The translations under genes and the position numbers were made by a program. From Leclercia sp. AS011 (GTDB lineage: Bacteria > Pseudomonadota > Gammaproteobacteria > Enterobacterales > Enterobacteriaceae), in the NCBI RefSeq assembly GCF_037152535.1, contig NZ_JBBCMA010000006.1, forward strand, positions 1 through 64,000: a stretch of DNA of 64,000 bases. The letters run 5' to 3'. Below the pieces are notes generated by a model. It saw only the letters and a list, made by a program, of their open reading frames with translations, made no database searches and was not told the DNA's origin. Of the stretch, positions 54,861-64,000 are shown one piece after another (the first letter of the stretch is position 1; each line of letters opens with the position of its first letter).

Positions 54861-57800
54861 GTGCGCCTGATTATCACTTTGCTGATGGCCTGGTGCCTCA
54901 GTACGGGGGCGTACGCTGCGACGGCCCCCGACAGCAAACAAATCTCACAGGAACTGGAGCAGGCGAAGGCGGCAAAACCCGCCCAGCCGGAAACCGTTGA
55001 GGCGCTCGAAGCTGCGCTGAACGCGCTTGAGGAGCGTAAAGGCTCCCTTGAGCGCGCCACGCAGTATCAACAGGTCATTGATAACTTCCCCAAACTGTCA
55101 CAGACCCTGCGCGCGCAGCTGAACGATCTGCGTGAAGAGCCGCGCCAGGTGCCTGCGGGCATGACCTCTGACACGCTGAACCAGGAAATCCTGCAGGTCA
55201 GCAGCCAGTTACTGGAAAAAACCCGCCAGGCGCAGCAGGAGCAGGAACGCGCCCGGGATATCGCTGACTCCCTGAACCAGCTGCCTCAGCAGCAAACCGA
55301 TGCCCGCCGTCAGCTCAATGAAGTTGAACGTCGGGCCGGAGCGCAAACCGGCAATACTTCCCTTAGCCAGGCTCAAAATCTGGGCATCCAGGCGGAATCA
55401 GCCAGATTAAAAGCGCTGGTGGATGAGCTGGAACTGGCGCAGCTCTCGGCCAATAATCGCCAGGAGCTGGCGCGTATGCGCTCCGAGCTGGCGAAAAAAC
55501 AGGGCGAACAGCTGGATGCTTACCTCCAGGCGCTGCGCAATCAGCTCAACAGCCAGCGACAGCGTGAAGCCGAGCGGGCGCTGGAGAGCACTGAACTGCT
55601 GGCAGAGAACAGCGAGAACCTGCCCACCGGTATCGTCGAGCAGTTTAAGGTCAACCGCGAGCTTTCAGCCGCGCTCAACCAGCAGGCCCAGCGCATGGAT
55701 CTGGTGGCCTCGCAGCAGCGTCAGGCCACTAATCAAACGCTACAGGTGCGTCAGGCGCTGAATACGCTGCGCGAGCAGTCACAGTGGCTGGGTTCGTCGA
55801 ACCTGCTCGGTGAAGCCCTGCGCGCCCAGGTAGCCCGCCTGCCCGAGATGCCAAAACCTCAGCAGCTCGATACCGAAATGGCCCAGCTGCGCGTGCAGCG
55901 TCTGCGCTTTGAAGATCTCCTGAACAAGCAGCCGCAGCTGCGCCAGATCCACCAGCCGGACGGCAAGCCGCTCACCGCCGAGCAGAACCGCATCCTCGAA
56001 GCCCAGTTAAGAACGCAACGCGAACTGCTGAACTCCCTGTTACAGGGCGGCGATACGCTGCTGCTGGAACTGACCAAACTGAAGGTCTCCAACAGCCAGC
56101 TGGAAGATGCCTTAAAAGAGGTCAACGAGGCGACGCACCGCTACCTGTTCTGGACCTCGGACGTGCGGCCGATCTCCTTCTCCTGGCCGATTGATATTGT
56201 TCAGGATCTGCGGCGTCTGATTTCGTTGGATACTTTCAGCCAGCTTGGCAAAGCCAGCGTGATGATGCTCACCAACAAGGAGACCATTTTCCCGCTGCTG
56301 GGGGCGCTGATTCTGGTCGGGTTCAGTATTTACTCCCGCCGTCACTTCACCCGCTTCCTCGACCGCTCCAGCGCGCGCGTCGGCAAGGTGACCCAGGACC
56401 ATTTCTGGCTCACGCTGCGCACGGTCTTCTGGTCGATCCTGGTCGCCTCACCGCTGCCGGTATTGTGGATGACCCTCGGCTATGGGCTGCGCGAAGCCTG
56501 GCCTTATCCGCTGGCGGTAGCCATTGGTGCCGGGGTGACAGCCACCGTGCCGCTGCTGTGGGTGGTGATGATCTGCGCCACCTTCGCCCGGCCAAATGGC
56601 CTGTTTGTCGCCCACTTTGGCTGGCCGCGTAACCGCGTGGCGCGGGCGATGCGCTACTACCTGATGAGCATCGGGCTTATCGTGCCGCTGATCATGGCGC
56701 TGATCATGTTTGATAACCTGAACGACCGGGAATTTTCCGGTTCGCTCGGCCGTCTGTGCTTTATCCTGATTTGCGGCGCGCTGGCCATAGTAACGCTGAG
56801 CCTGAAAAAAGCCGGGATCCCGCTCTATCTCGACAAAGAGGGCAGCGGCGATAATATGGTCAACCACATGCTGTGGAATTTGCTGCTCAGCGCCCCGCTG
56901 GCGGCGATTCTGGCGGCAGCCGTCGGCTATCTGGCCACCGCCCAGGCGCTGCTGGCGCGTCTTGAAACCTCGGTGGCGATCTGGTTCCTGCTGCTGGTGG
57001 TCTACCACGTTATCCGCCGCTGGATGCTGATCCAGCGCCGTCGTCTGGCCTTCGACCGGGCAAAGAACCGCCGGGCCGAAATCCTTGCCCAGCGAGCACG
57101 CGGCGAAGAAGAGCCGGCCCATATGCTCAGCACCGAAGGCGTGGTGGACGTCGATGAAACAGAGCTGGATCTGGATGCCATCAGTACCCAGTCCCTGCGC
57201 CTGGTCCGCTCCATTCTGATGCTGGTCGCCCTGCTCTCCGTCATTGTGCTGTGGTCCGAAATTCATTCTGCGTTCGGCTTCCTGGAAAACATCACCCTCT
57301 GGGATGTCACCTCGACGGTACAGGGCGTGGAGAGCCTCGAGCCGATTACGCTCGGGGCGGTCCTGATTGCCATTCTGGTGTTCATCATTACCACCCAGCT
57401 GATCCGTAACTTCCCGGCGCTGCTGGAGCTGGCCCTGTTGCAGCATCTGGATTTAACCCCTGGCACCGGATATGCCATCACCACCATCACCAAATACCTG
57501 CTGATGCTGTTTGGCGGGCTGGTGGGCTTCTCGATGATCGGTATTGAGTGGTCGAAACTACAGTGGCTGGTGGCAGCACTCGGGGTCGGGCTCGGGTTTG
57601 GTTTACAGGAGATCTTCGCCAACTTTATCTCTGGCCTGATCATCCTGTTCGAAAAGCCAATCCGTATTGGCGATACGGTGACAATCCGCGATCTGACCGG
57701 CAGCATTACGAAGATCAACACTCGCGCCACCACCATCAGCGACTGGGACCGTAAAGAGATCATCGTGCCTAACAAGGCGTTTATCACCGAGCAGTTTATT

Positions 57801-58184
57801 AACTGGTCGCTGTCGGACTCCGTGACGCGTGTGGTACTGACCGTACCGGCCCCGTCGGATGCCAACAGTGAAGAGGTGACGCAGATCCTCTATACGGCGG
57901 CCGAGCGCTGCTCGCTGGTGATCAGCACGCCAGAGCCGGAAGTGTTCCTGGTGGATTTACAGCAGGGGATCCAGATTTTCGAGCTGCGTATCTACGCGGC
58001 CGAGATGGGCCACCGCATGCCGCTGCGCCATGAGATCCACCAGCTGATTCTGGCGGGCTTCCGTGAACACGGTATCGATCTGCCGTTCCCACCGTTCCAG
58101 ATGCGTCTGGAAAGCCTGGACGGACGTAAGACGGGAAGAACCCTGACGTCGGGCGCGAAGAAACGTCCGGCGGGGAGTTTGTAA
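54861..58184 (+). CDS. mscM: Miniconductance mechanosensitive channel MscM (YjeP)
   Basis: A giant MscS-family inner-membrane channel (1107 residues) that opens on hypo-osmotic shock. It has a signal peptide (MRLIITLLMAWCLSTGAYA), a long periplasmic coiled coil rich in Gln/Glu/Leu (about 30-470), about 11 TM helices from 485, and the MscS core. The pore helix is LQWLVAALGVGLGFGLQEIFANFISG, followed by the beta domain (IRIGDTVTIRDLTGSITKINTRATTI) and cytoplasmic vestibule. The start is GTG, 16 bp after psd. A BIME follows. Confidence 0.96.
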   Translation: MRLIITLLMAWCLSTGAYAATAPDSKQISQELEQAKAAKPAQPETVEALEAALNALEERKGSLERATQYQQVIDNFPKLSQTLRAQLNDLREEPRQVPAGMTSDTLNQEILQVSSQLLEKTRQAQQEQERARDIADSLNQLPQQQTDARRQLNEVERRAGAQTGNTSLSQAQNLGIQAESARLKALVDELELAQLSANNRQELARMRSELAKKQGEQLDAYLQALRNQLNSQRQREAERALESTELLAENSENLPTGIVEQFKVNRELSAALNQQAQRMDLVASQQRQATNQTLQVRQALNTLREQSQWLGSSNLLGEALRAQVARLPEMPKPQQLDTEMAQLRVQRLRFEDLLNKQPQLRQIHQPDGKPLTAEQNRILEAQLRTQRELLNSLLQGGDTLLLELTKLKVSNSQLEDALKEVNEATHRYLFWTSDVRPISFSWPIDIVQDLRRLISLDTFSQLGKASVMMLTNKETIFPLLGALILVGFSIYSRRHFTRFLDRSSARVGKVTQDHFWLTLRTVFWSILVASPLPVLWMTLGYGLREAWPYPLAVAIGAGVTATVPLLWVVMICATFARPNGLFVAHFGWPRNRVARAMRYYLMSIGLIVPLIMALIMFDNLNDREFSGSLGRLCFILICGALAIVTLSLKKAGIPLYLDKEGSGDNMVNHMLWNLLLSAPLAAILAAAVGYLATAQALLARLETSVAIWFLLLVVYHVIRRWMLIQRRRLAFDRAKNRRAEILAQRARGEEEPAHMLSTEGVVDVDETELDLDAISTQSLRLVRSILMLVALLSVIVLWSEIHSAFGFLENITLWDVTSTVQGVESLEPITLGAVLIAILVFIITTQLIRNFPALLELALLQHLDLTPGTGYAITTITKYLLMLFGGLVGFSMIGIEWSKLQWLVAALGVGLGFGLQEIFANFISGLIILFEKPIRIGDTVTIRDLTGSITKINTRATTISDWDRKEIIVPNKAFITEQFINWSLSDSVTRVVLTVPAPSDANSEEVTQILYTAAERCSLVISTPEPEVFLVDLQQGIQIFELRIYAAEMGHRMPLRHEIHQLILAGFREHGIDLPFPPFQMRLESLDGRKTGRTLTSGAKKRPAGSL

Positions 58185-58191
58185 GCCTGCA

Positions 58192-58260
58192 TGCCGGGCG
58201 GCGTTTCGCTTACACCGGCCTGCTGTTTCCCAGGCCGGGTACGCGCAGCGCCACCCGGCA
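58192..58260. repeat. BIME: two inverted REP units
   Basis: GCCGGGCGGCGTTTCGC with its CACCGGCC arm, then GGCCGGGTACGCGCAGCG with its CACCCGGC arm, lie in the convergent gap between mscM and epmA. Confidence 0.8.
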
Positions 58261-58265
58261 AACCC

Positions 58266-59243
58266 TTAAGCGCGATCTACGGTAAACGCAATCACATCAC
58301 CCAGCTGTTCGGCGCCCAGCGCCAGCATCACCAGACGATCCACCCCTAACGCCACGCCGGAGCAGTCCGGCAAGCCGGCTTTTAATGCGCCCAGCAGATT
58401 GTGGTCGATAGGCTGCTGCGGCAGGCCGCGCGCGGCACGCTTGCGGTTATCCTGATCGAAACGCTGCTGCTGTTCACGGGCGTCGGTGAGCTCATGGAAA
58501 CCATTCGCCAGCTCAATGCCTTTAAAGTAAACCTCAAAACGCTCCGCCACGCGGTGATCTTCGGTGCTGATCTGCGCCAGTGACGCCTGGCTTGCAGGGA
58601 AGTGATAGACAAAGGTCGGGCGATCTTTGCCAATCTGTGGTTCAACGCCAAAGGTAAAGAGCAGCTGTAGCAGCGTGTCGCGATCTTCTTCGATATCGGC
58701 AACGTTGCTGAGATCGAGTTTTGCCGCCGCTTCGCGCAGCTGGGTCTTGTCCGCCGAGAGCGGATCAATCTCCAGATGGCGCTGGAAAGCCTGCTGATAC
58801 GAGAGGGTTTCAGCTTCCGGGCACTCCAGCACCTGCTGCAACAGATCGTCCACCTCATTCATCAGGCGATACATATCATAGTGCGGGCGATACCACTCCA
58901 GCATGGTGAATTCCGGGTTGTGATGACGCCCCATCTCTTCATTGCGGAAGCTGCGGCACAGCTGATACACCGGCCCGCATCCCGCCGCCAGCAGGCGCTT
59001 CATATGGTATTCCGGGCTGGTCATCAGGTAGAGATTCATCCCCTGGGAGTGGCCAGGGCCAACAAAACGGGTTTCAAACGGCACCAGATGAATATCCGTT
59101 ACCGTCGCCTGACTCATGCAGGGCGTTTCCACCTCCAGCACACCGCGGTCGGCAAAGAAGCGGCGGATCTCCGCCATAATTGCTGCGCGTTTTAACAGAT
59201 TGGGGATGGATGCGCTCGGCTGCCAGGTGGCCGTTTCGCTCAT
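58266..59243 (-). CDS. epmA: EF-P-lysine lysyltransferase EpmA (PoxA/GenX)
   Basis: A class II lysyl-tRNA synthetase paralogue (325 residues) that attaches (R)-beta-lysine to Lys34 of elongation factor P. It contains only the catalytic core: motif 1 around [23 protein letters not shown], motif 2 [26 protein letters not shown], and motif 3 [15 protein letters not shown]. The anticodon-binding domain of LysS is missing, as in all EpmA. The ATG at 59243 gives [15 protein letters not shown]. It is divergent from frdA. Confidence 0.97.
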   Translation of the reverse strand: MSETATWQPSASIPNLLKRAAIMAEIRRFFADRGVLEVETPCMSQATVTDIHLVPFETRFVGPGHSQGMNLYLMTSPEYHMKRLLAAGCGPVYQLCRSFRNEEMGRHHNPEFTMLEWYRPHYDMYRLMNEVDDLLQQVLECPEAETLSYQQAFQRHLEIDPLSADKTQLREAAAKLDLSNVADIEEDRDTLLQLLFTFGVEPQIGKDRPTFVYHFPASQASLAQISTEDHRVAERFEVYFKGIELANGFHELTDAREQQQRFDQDNRKRAARGLPQQPIDHNLLGALKAGLPDCSGVALGVDRLVMLALGAEQLGDVIAFTVDRA

Positions 59244-59402
59244 GAGATTTTCTCCGATTTCAGACAAGGGGACGAAGTCTACTCGTAACCCATGGCGGAG
59301 ACAAATTTTGCACAGTCATTTGCCGGATTTCATAACTCCCAATAATTTCGTGACGTGATTCATCAATTACAATGATAAATCGAAGGAAAGAACTGCAAAA
59401 AA

Positions 59403-59444
59403 ATCGAACACGTCAAATTTCCCTCCCTTTCCTACGGCTATACT
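59403..59444 (+). promoter_or_regulatory. frdA promoter with FNR-like site
   Basis: A TCGA...GTCAA element (59403-59416) matches the imperfect FNR site of E. coli frdA and is centred about 41.5 bp before the expected start site of the -10 box TATACT (59439-59444), the class II activator position. The leader that follows resembles K-12 in CATAAAGGAGCAGTGGAAT and contains a small CTACC/GGTAG hairpin. The remaining part of the 309-bp gap to epmA shows no gene. Confidence 0.65.
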
Positions 59445-59552
59445 GCGTTACCCATAAAGGAGCAGTGGAATCGCTTTCGCATTTGCCCTCCCGGGCCGTG
59501 CACTACCTCAGGGTAGATGAGATGCGAAATATCAAAAATCTGGAGGAATGTC

Positions 59553-61343
59553 GTGCATACCTTTCAAGCCGATCTTGCCATTATTGGCGCAGGCGGAGCG
59601 GGATTACGCGCAGCAATTGCTGCAGCCCAGGCTAACCCAAACGCTAAAATTGCCCTGATTTCAAAAGTCTACCCGATGCGCAGCCACACGGTCGCCGCCG
59701 AGGGGGGATCCGCCGCCGTCGCGCAGGATCATGACAGCTTTGAATATCATTTTCACGACACCGTAGCCGGTGGCGACTGGCTTTGCGAACAGGATGTCGT
59801 TGATTACTTCGTACATCATTGTCCGACGGAGATGACCCAACTGGAGCAGTGGGGCTGCCCGTGGAGTCGCCGTGATGACGGCAGCGTCAACGTGCGTCGC
59901 TTCGGCGGCATGAAGATTGAGCGTACCTGGTTTGCCGCCGATAAGACCGGCTTCCATATGCTCCACACCCTGTTCCAGACCTCGCTGCAGTTCCCCCAGA
60001 TCCAACGCTTCGACGAACATTTTGTCCTCGACATTCTGGTTGATGACGGCCAGGCCCGCGGCCTGGTGGCGATGAACATGATGGAAGGCACGCTGGTCCA
60101 GATCCGCGCCAACGCCGTGGTGATGGCGACCGGCGGTGCCGGACGTGTTTATCGCTATAACACCAACGGCGGCATTGTGACTGGCGACGGGATGGGCATG
60201 GCGCTGCAGCACGGCGTTCCGCTGCGCGATATGGAGTTCGTCCAGTATCACCCGACCGGCCTGCCGGGTTCCGGCATCCTGATGACCGAAGGTTGCCGCG
60301 GTGAAGGCGGTATCCTGGTTAATAAAGATGGCTACCGCTATCTGCAGGATTACGGCATGGGCCCGGAAACCCCGCTGGGTGAGCCGAAGAACAAATATAT
60401 GGAGCTTGGCCCGCGCGATAAAGTCTCTCAGGCCTTCTGGCACGAGTGGCGCAAAGGCAACACCATCCCAACCCCGCGCGGCGATGTGGTCTATCTCGAC
60501 CTGCGCCACCTGGGCGAGAAGAAACTGCTGGAACGTCTGCCGTTCATCTGTGAACTGTCGAAAGCCTATGTTGGCGTCGACCCGGTTAAAGATCCGATCC
60601 CGGTACGCCCAACCGCGCACTACACCATGGGCGGGATCGAAACCGATCAGCAGTGCGAGACCCGTATCAAAGGCCTGTTTGCGGTGGGCGAATGCTCCTC
60701 CGTCGGCCTGCATGGCGCGAACCGCCTGGGCTCCAACTCTCTGGCCGAGCTGGTGGTGTTTGGCCGTCTGGCGGGGGAACAGGCCATGGCCCGCGCCGCC
60801 ACGGCCGGTGCCGCTAACGGTGCCGCGCTCGATGCGCAGGTGGCCGATGTCGAGCAGCGCCTGAAGAATCTGGTGAATCAGGAAGGCAGCGAGAACTGGG
60901 CGAAGATCCGCGATGAGATGGGGCTTTCTATGGAAGAGGGCTGCGGTATTTACCGCACGCCGGAGCTGATGCAGAAAACCATCGACAAACTGGCTGAGCT
61001 ACAGGAGCGCTTCAAACGCGTGCGGGTGACGGACACCTCCAGCGTCTTCAACACCGATCTGCTCTACACCATCGAGCTGGGCCACGGTCTGAACGTTGCC
61101 GAATGCATGGCGCACTCCGCCATGGCGCGTAAAGAGTCCCGCGGCGCGCATCAGCGTCTGGACGAAGGCTGCACGGAGCGTGACGACATCAACTTCCTCA
61201 AGCATACCCTCGCTTATCGCGACGCAGACGGTACTACCCGTCTGGACTACAGCGACGTGAAGATCACCACGCTGGCACCGGCGAAACGCGTTTACGGTGC
61301 AGAAGCGGAAGCAGCCGAGAAGAAGGAGACGACTAATGGCTGA
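59553..61343 (+). CDS. frdA: Fumarate reductase flavoprotein subunit
   Basis: The catalytic subunit (596 residues; 602 in K-12) reduces fumarate with menaquinol during anaerobic respiration and carries covalent FAD. The dinucleotide-binding [10 protein letters not shown] is near the N-terminus, and the FAD-linked histidine is His45 in [13 protein letters not shown]. Active-site segments include [26 protein letters not shown] and [16 protein letters not shown]. The start is GTG at 59553 behind GGAGGAATGTC, as in E. coli. It overlaps frdB by 8 bp. The tail is shorter and less Lys/Glu-rich than in K-12. Confidence 0.98.
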   Translation: MHTFQADLAIIGAGGAGLRAAIAAAQANPNAKIALISKVYPMRSHTVAAEGGSAAVAQDHDSFEYHFHDTVAGGDWLCEQDVVDYFVHHCPTEMTQLEQWGCPWSRRDDGSVNVRRFGGMKIERTWFAADKTGFHMLHTLFQTSLQFPQIQRFDEHFVLDILVDDGQARGLVAMNMMEGTLVQIRANAVVMATGGAGRVYRYNTNGGIVTGDGMGMALQHGVPLRDMEFVQYHPTGLPGSGILMTEGCRGEGGILVNKDGYRYLQDYGMGPETPLGEPKNKYMELGPRDKVSQAFWHEWRKGNTIPTPRGDVVYLDLRHLGEKKLLERLPFICELSKAYVGVDPVKDPIPVRPTAHYTMGGIETDQQCETRIKGLFAVGECSSVGLHGANRLGSNSLAELVVFGRLAGEQAMARAATAGAANGAALDAQVADVEQRLKNLVNQEGSENWAKIRDEMGLSMEEGCGIYRTPELMQKTIDKLAELQERFKRVRVTDTSSVFNTDLLYTIELGHGLNVAECMAHSAMARKESRGAHQRLDEGCTERDDINFLKHTLAYRDADGTTRLDYSDVKITTLAPAKRVYGAEAEAAEKKETTNG

Positions 61344-62070
61344 GATGCAAACTATGAAAGTTGAAGTGGTGCGCTACAACCCGGAAGTGGACAGCGCACC
61401 GCACAGCACTTTCTATGAAGTCCCTTACGATGAGCAAACCTCTCTGCTGGATGCGCTGGGCTACATCAAAGACAACCTGGCACCGGACCTGAGCTACCGC
61501 TGGTCCTGCCGCATGGCGATTTGCGGCTCCTGCGGGATGATGGTCAACAAGGTGCCGAAGCTGGCCTGTAAAACCTTCCTGCGCGAGTACCCGAAAGGGA
61601 TGAAGGTCGAAGCCCTGGCTAACTTCCCGATCGAGCGCGATCTGGTGGTCGACATGACCCACTTTATCGAAAGCCTGGAAGCCATTAAGCCGTACATCAT
61701 TGGTAATCCGCGTACGCCGGATCAGGGGCCGAACAAGCAGACCCCGGCGCAGATGGCCAAATATCACCAGTTCTCCGGCTGCATTAACTGTGGTCTGTGC
61801 TATGCCGCCTGCCCGCAGTTTGGCCTGAATCCGGAGTTTATCGGCCCGGCCGCGATTACCCTGGCGCACCGCTATAACGAAGACAGCCGCGATCGGGGTA
61901 AGAAAGAACGTATGGCGCAGCTGAACGGCCAGAACGGCGTCTGGACCTGTACCTTTGTCGGCTACTGCTCGGAAGTATGTCCGAAGCATGTCGACCCGGC
62001 CGCTGCGATCCAACAGGGCAAAGTAGAAAGCTCGAAAGACTTTCTTATCGCCACCCTGAAACCACGCTAA
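61336..62070 (+). CDS. frdB: Fumarate reductase iron-sulfur subunit
   Basis: The electron-transfer subunit (244 residues) with three clusters: 2Fe-2S ([22 protein letters not shown]), 4Fe-4S ([11 protein letters not shown]) and 3Fe-4S (CxxxCP pair in [17 protein letters not shown]). It bridges FrdA to the membrane anchor. The start overlaps the frdA stop, so translation is coupled. Confidence 0.98.
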   Translation: MAEMQTMKVEVVRYNPEVDSAPHSTFYEVPYDEQTSLLDALGYIKDNLAPDLSYRWSCRMAICGSCGMMVNKVPKLACKTFLREYPKGMKVEALANFPIERDLVVDMTHFIESLEAIKPYIIGNPRTPDQGPNKQTPAQMAKYHQFSGCINCGLCYAACPQFGLNPEFIGPAAITLAHRYNEDSRDRGKKERMAQLNGQNGVWTCTFVGYCSEVCPKHVDPAAAIQQGKVESSKDFLIATLKPR

Positions 62071-62080
62071 GGAGTGCATG

Positions 62081-62476
62081 ATGACGACTAAACGCAAAGC
62101 CTATGTACGGCCAATGCCGTCCACCTGGTGGAAAAATCTGCCGTTTTATCGCTTCTATATGCTGCGTGAAGGCACGGCAGTGCCTGCAGTGTGGTTCAGC
62201 ATCGAACTGATGTACGGCCTGTTTGCCCTTAAGCATGGTCCGGAAAGCTGGGCCGGGTTTGTTGGGTTCCTGCAAAACCCCATTGTGGTGATCCTGAATA
62301 TCATCGTGCTGGCAGCAGCGCTGTTGCATACCAAAACCTGGTTTGAACTGGCGCCGAAAGCGGCAAATATTATCGTCAAAAACGAAAAGCTGGGGCCGGA
62401 GCCAATCATCAAAGGGCTCTGGGTGGTAACTGCGGTCGTGACCGTGGTCATTCTTGGCGTAGCCCTGTTCTGGTAA
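62081..62476 (+). CDS. frdC: Fumarate reductase membrane anchor FrdC
   Basis: An inner-membrane anchor of 131 residues with three TM helices that forms the menaquinol site with FrdD. It begins [33 protein letters not shown], and the conserved Glu29 (REGTAVP) lies in the quinone pocket. The second of two tandem ATGs (62081) gives the K-12 length and follows GGAGTGC. Confidence 0.97.
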   Translation: MTTKRKAYVRPMPSTWWKNLPFYRFYMLREGTAVPAVWFSIELMYGLFALKHGPESWAGFVGFLQNPIVVILNIIVLAAALLHTKTWFELAPKAANIIVKNEKLGPEPIIKGLWVVTAVVTVVILGVALFW

Positions 62477-62486
62477 GGAGACCACT

Positions 62487-62846
62487 GTGATTAATCCAAA
62501 TCCAAAACGTTCTGACGAGCCCGTCTTCTGGGGACTCTTTGGGGCAGGCGGCATGTGGTGCGCCATTATCGCACCGGTCATTATTCTGCTGGTGGGCATT
62601 ATGCTGCCGCTGGGGCTCTATCCCGGCGATGCGCTGAGCTATGAGCGGGTCCTGGCCTTTGCCCACAGCTTTATTGGTCGGGCCTTCATCTTCCTGATGA
62701 TTGTTCTGCCGCTGTGGTGCGGTCTGCACCGTATTCATCACGCTATGCATGACCTGAAGATCCACGTCCCTAACGGGAAATGGGTGTTCTACGGACTGGC
62801 GGCGATTCTGAGCGTAGTCACGCTGGTTGCCGTCGTCTTTATGTGA
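62487..62846 (+). CDS. frdD: Fumarate reductase membrane anchor FrdD
   Basis: The second anchor subunit (119 residues, three TM helices), starting with GTG ([24 protein letters not shown]) behind AAGGAG. The segment [14 protein letters not shown] is conserved. In K-12 the ampC promoter lies inside frdD; here no ampC follows. Confidence 0.97.
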   Translation: MINPNPKRSDEPVFWGLFGAGGMWCAIIAPVIILLVGIMLPLGLYPGDALSYERVLAFAHSFIGRAFIFLMIVLPLWCGLHRIHHAMHDLKIHVPNGKWVFYGLAAILSVVTLVAVVFM

Positions 62847-62854
62847 TCTGCCCC

Positions 62855-62880
62855 GCTCTCCCGCCAGCCGGTGGGAGAGC
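62855..62880 (+). terminator. Hairpin at the frd operon end
   Basis: GCTCTCCC pairs with GGGAGAGC 8 bp after the frdD stop codon. In K-12 the equivalent hairpin is both the frd terminator and the ampC attenuator. Here the downstream tract is CAAAATTCC rather than a T-run, so termination may be weak. Confidence 0.6.
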
Positions 62881-62931
62881 AAAATTCCTGACAGGTTCTA
62901 CACTTAACAAAAATCCTGTAAGGAAACGCCT

Positions 62932-63462
62932 ATGCGCATCCTGCCCGTCATCGCCGCCGTTGCCGCTGCATTTCTGGTTGTTGCCTGTAGTGCTCCTGTC
63001 CCTCCCCCGGGCGTGACCGTCGTTCGGCCCTTCAATGCCCAAAAATTCATGGGCAGCTGGTATGAAATCGCCCGTTTTGATCACCGCTTTGAACGCGCCC
63101 TGCAAAAGGTAACGGCGCACTACAGCCTGATGAGTGACGGCGGTATTCAGGTTATCAATCGGGGCTACAACCCTGAACGCGACATGTGGCAAAAAGTGAC
63201 GGGGAAAGCCTACTTTACCGGCGCGTCTGACACTGCAGCGCTGAAAGTCTCTTTCATCGGTCCGTTTTATGGCGGCTATAACGTGATTGCGCTGGATAAG
63301 GATTATCAGCATGCGCTGGTGTGCGGGCCCAATCGTGACTATCTGTGGATCCTCTCCCGCACACCAACCATTTCAGATGAAATGAAACAAAGGCTACTGG
63401 ATTCCGCCACCCGCCAGGGCTTTGATGTCAGCCAGCTGGTCTGGATTGAACAGCCCCATTAA
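62932..63462 (+). CDS. blc: Outer-membrane lipocalin Blc
   Basis: A bacterial lipocalin of 176 residues, made as a lipoprotein with lipobox VVAC (cysteine 19), anchored in the outer membrane and binding lysophospholipids. The lipocalin signature is [20 protein letters not shown], with the [19 protein letters not shown] and [15 protein letters not shown] strands. Its stop codon overlaps that of convergent gdx. Confidence 0.96.
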   Translation: MRILPVIAAVAAAFLVVACSAPVPPPGVTVVRPFNAQKFMGSWYEIARFDHRFERALQKVTAHYSLMSDGGIQVINRGYNPERDMWQKVTGKAYFTGASDTAALKVSFIGPFYGGYNVIALDKDYQHALVCGPNRDYLWILSRTPTISDEMKQRLLDSATRQGFDVSQLVWIEQPH

Positions 63463-63776
63463 TGGGTGCTGAGCTTCAGCCCAATAATACCGGCGACTAT
63501 CAATGCGAGGCTGGCAATACGCGCCAGGCTCGCAGACTCCCCCAACAGTAAGATCCCGGTAATGGCTGCACCTACCGCGCCGATCCCCGTCCATACCGCA
63601 TACGCCGTCCCTACGGGCAGCGAACGCATAGCCCAGGAGAGCAGCACGATGCTCACGATCATGGCGGAAACGGTAATAATGCTGGGAGTGAGGCGCGTAA
63701 ACCCATGAGTATATTTCAGGCCAATGGCCCAAACCACTTCGAGTAAACCGGCAATAAAAAGAATAATCCAGGACAT
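63459..63776 (-). CDS. gdx: Guanidinium exporter Gdx (SugE)
   Basis: A dual-topology small multidrug resistance protein (105 residues, four TM helices) that exports guanidinium in exchange for protons. The first helix has the essential glutamate in [23 protein letters not shown], and the helix-3 SMR motif is [25 protein letters not shown]. The subtype residues fit Gdx rather than EmrE, and a guanidine-II riboswitch sits upstream. Confidence 0.96.
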   Translation of the reverse strand: MSWIILFIAGLLEVVWAIGLKYTHGFTRLTPSIITVSAMIVSIVLLSWAMRSLPVGTAYAVWTGIGAVGAAITGILLLGESASLARIASLALIVAGIIGLKLSTH

Positions 63777-63804
63777 AAAGGCTCCTTAACTTAAATAACA
63801 GTCT

Positions 63805-63849
63805 GGGGCCGTCCCCGATGAGAGAAGCGCTTACAGGTCGTCCCGTAAG
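63805..63849 (-). promoter_or_regulatory. Guanidine-II (mini-ykkC) riboswitch
   Basis: On the minus strand two hairpins precede gdx. P1 pairs CTTACGGG with CCTGTAAG around the tetraloop ACGA, and P2 pairs GGGG with CCCC around ACGG. Two ACGR tetraloops on short stems are the defining architecture of the guanidine-II class. P2 lies 29 bases before the gdx start, so guanidine should control ribosome-binding-site access. Confidence 0.92.
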
Positions 63850-64000
63850 GCAGGTGAACTGCTTATTGTGAAGAGCATGAATTCATTTTTCAACGTGTTT
63901 GTTTCAGCCCGCACTTAAGCGATTGAAAGCAAGAAATAGACGTAATTAGCAGCGAAATTCCATCATTTATGACTCATCCGACTTCTTTATTATGGGGCAC

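Overview
This window is chromosomal DNA from a member of the Enterobacteriaceae. Nearly every protein can be followed residue by residue against Escherichia coli K-12 from memory, and the gene order matches the K-12 segment from ytfE/cycA to sugE (about 94-95.7 min) with local differences. It looks closest to the Enterobacter/Lelliottia/Kluyvera/Citrobacter group. Two intact chemoreceptor genes argue for a motile organism, ampC is absent from its K-12 site next to frdD, and there are no insertion sequences, prophage genes or CRISPR arrays. Several intergenic gaps carry REP/BIME palindromes. I cannot name the genus from sequence alone.

Layout. 1-7,100: a Tsr/Tar-like chemoreceptor, ytfE with an NsrR operator, cycA, fklB, ytfB and a DMT-family exporter. 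7,098-8,640: the rpsF-priB-rpsR-rplI ribosomal protein operon with an S6:S18-type leader. 8,881-16,660: the L-ascorbate region, with yjfY, ulaABCDEF, divergent ulaG, ulaR and yjfP. 16,797-22,750: bsmA and yjfN (DUF1471 family), a second chemoreceptor, aidB, and an MHS-family transporter where K-12 has yjfIJKLMC. 22,837-37,561: rlmB, then an 11-kb accessory island, then rnr and nsrR. 37,763-43,833: purA, a microcin-like small gene where K-12 has yjeT, then hflC, hflK, hflX and hfq. 43,919-51,188: miaA, mutL, amiB, tsaE, nnr and divergent queG. 51,459-51,872: three tRNA-Gly(GCC) genes. 52,070-59,243: orn, rsgA, psd, mscM and epmA. 59,553-63,776: frdABCD, blc, and gdx (sugE) under a guanidine-II riboswitch.

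The most interesting part is the island between rlmB and rnr (23,676-34,435), a tightly packed leftward gene set. Its promoter-proximal half encodes a PLP enzyme of the D-cysteine desulfhydrase/CuyA family, an aspartate/glutamate-type racemase, and a taurine/sulfonate-type ABC importer. A sulfonate importer, an acidic-amino-acid racemase and a C-S lyase together fit uptake and desulfonation of cysteate, the sulfonate analogue of aspartate, as a sulfur source; this is an inference. The distal half encodes an M20 amidohydrolase and a complete five-gene peptide/opine-type ABC importer, which may feed the same pathway with N-acylated or peptide-bound substrates.

The second item of interest is an orphan 96-residue protein at 39,433-39,723 with a class II microcin-type leader ending in Ser-Gly-Ala-Gly. 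It has no recognisable immunity or export gene beside it. Regulatory elements read directly from the sequence include the NsrR palindrome before ytfE (with nsrR itself 35 kb away), a GcvB seed target in the cycA leader, inverted repeats fitting UlaR operators, a stringent-type promoter for the tRNA-Gly cluster, an FNR-like site before frdA, and the paired ACGR hairpins of a guanidine-II riboswitch.
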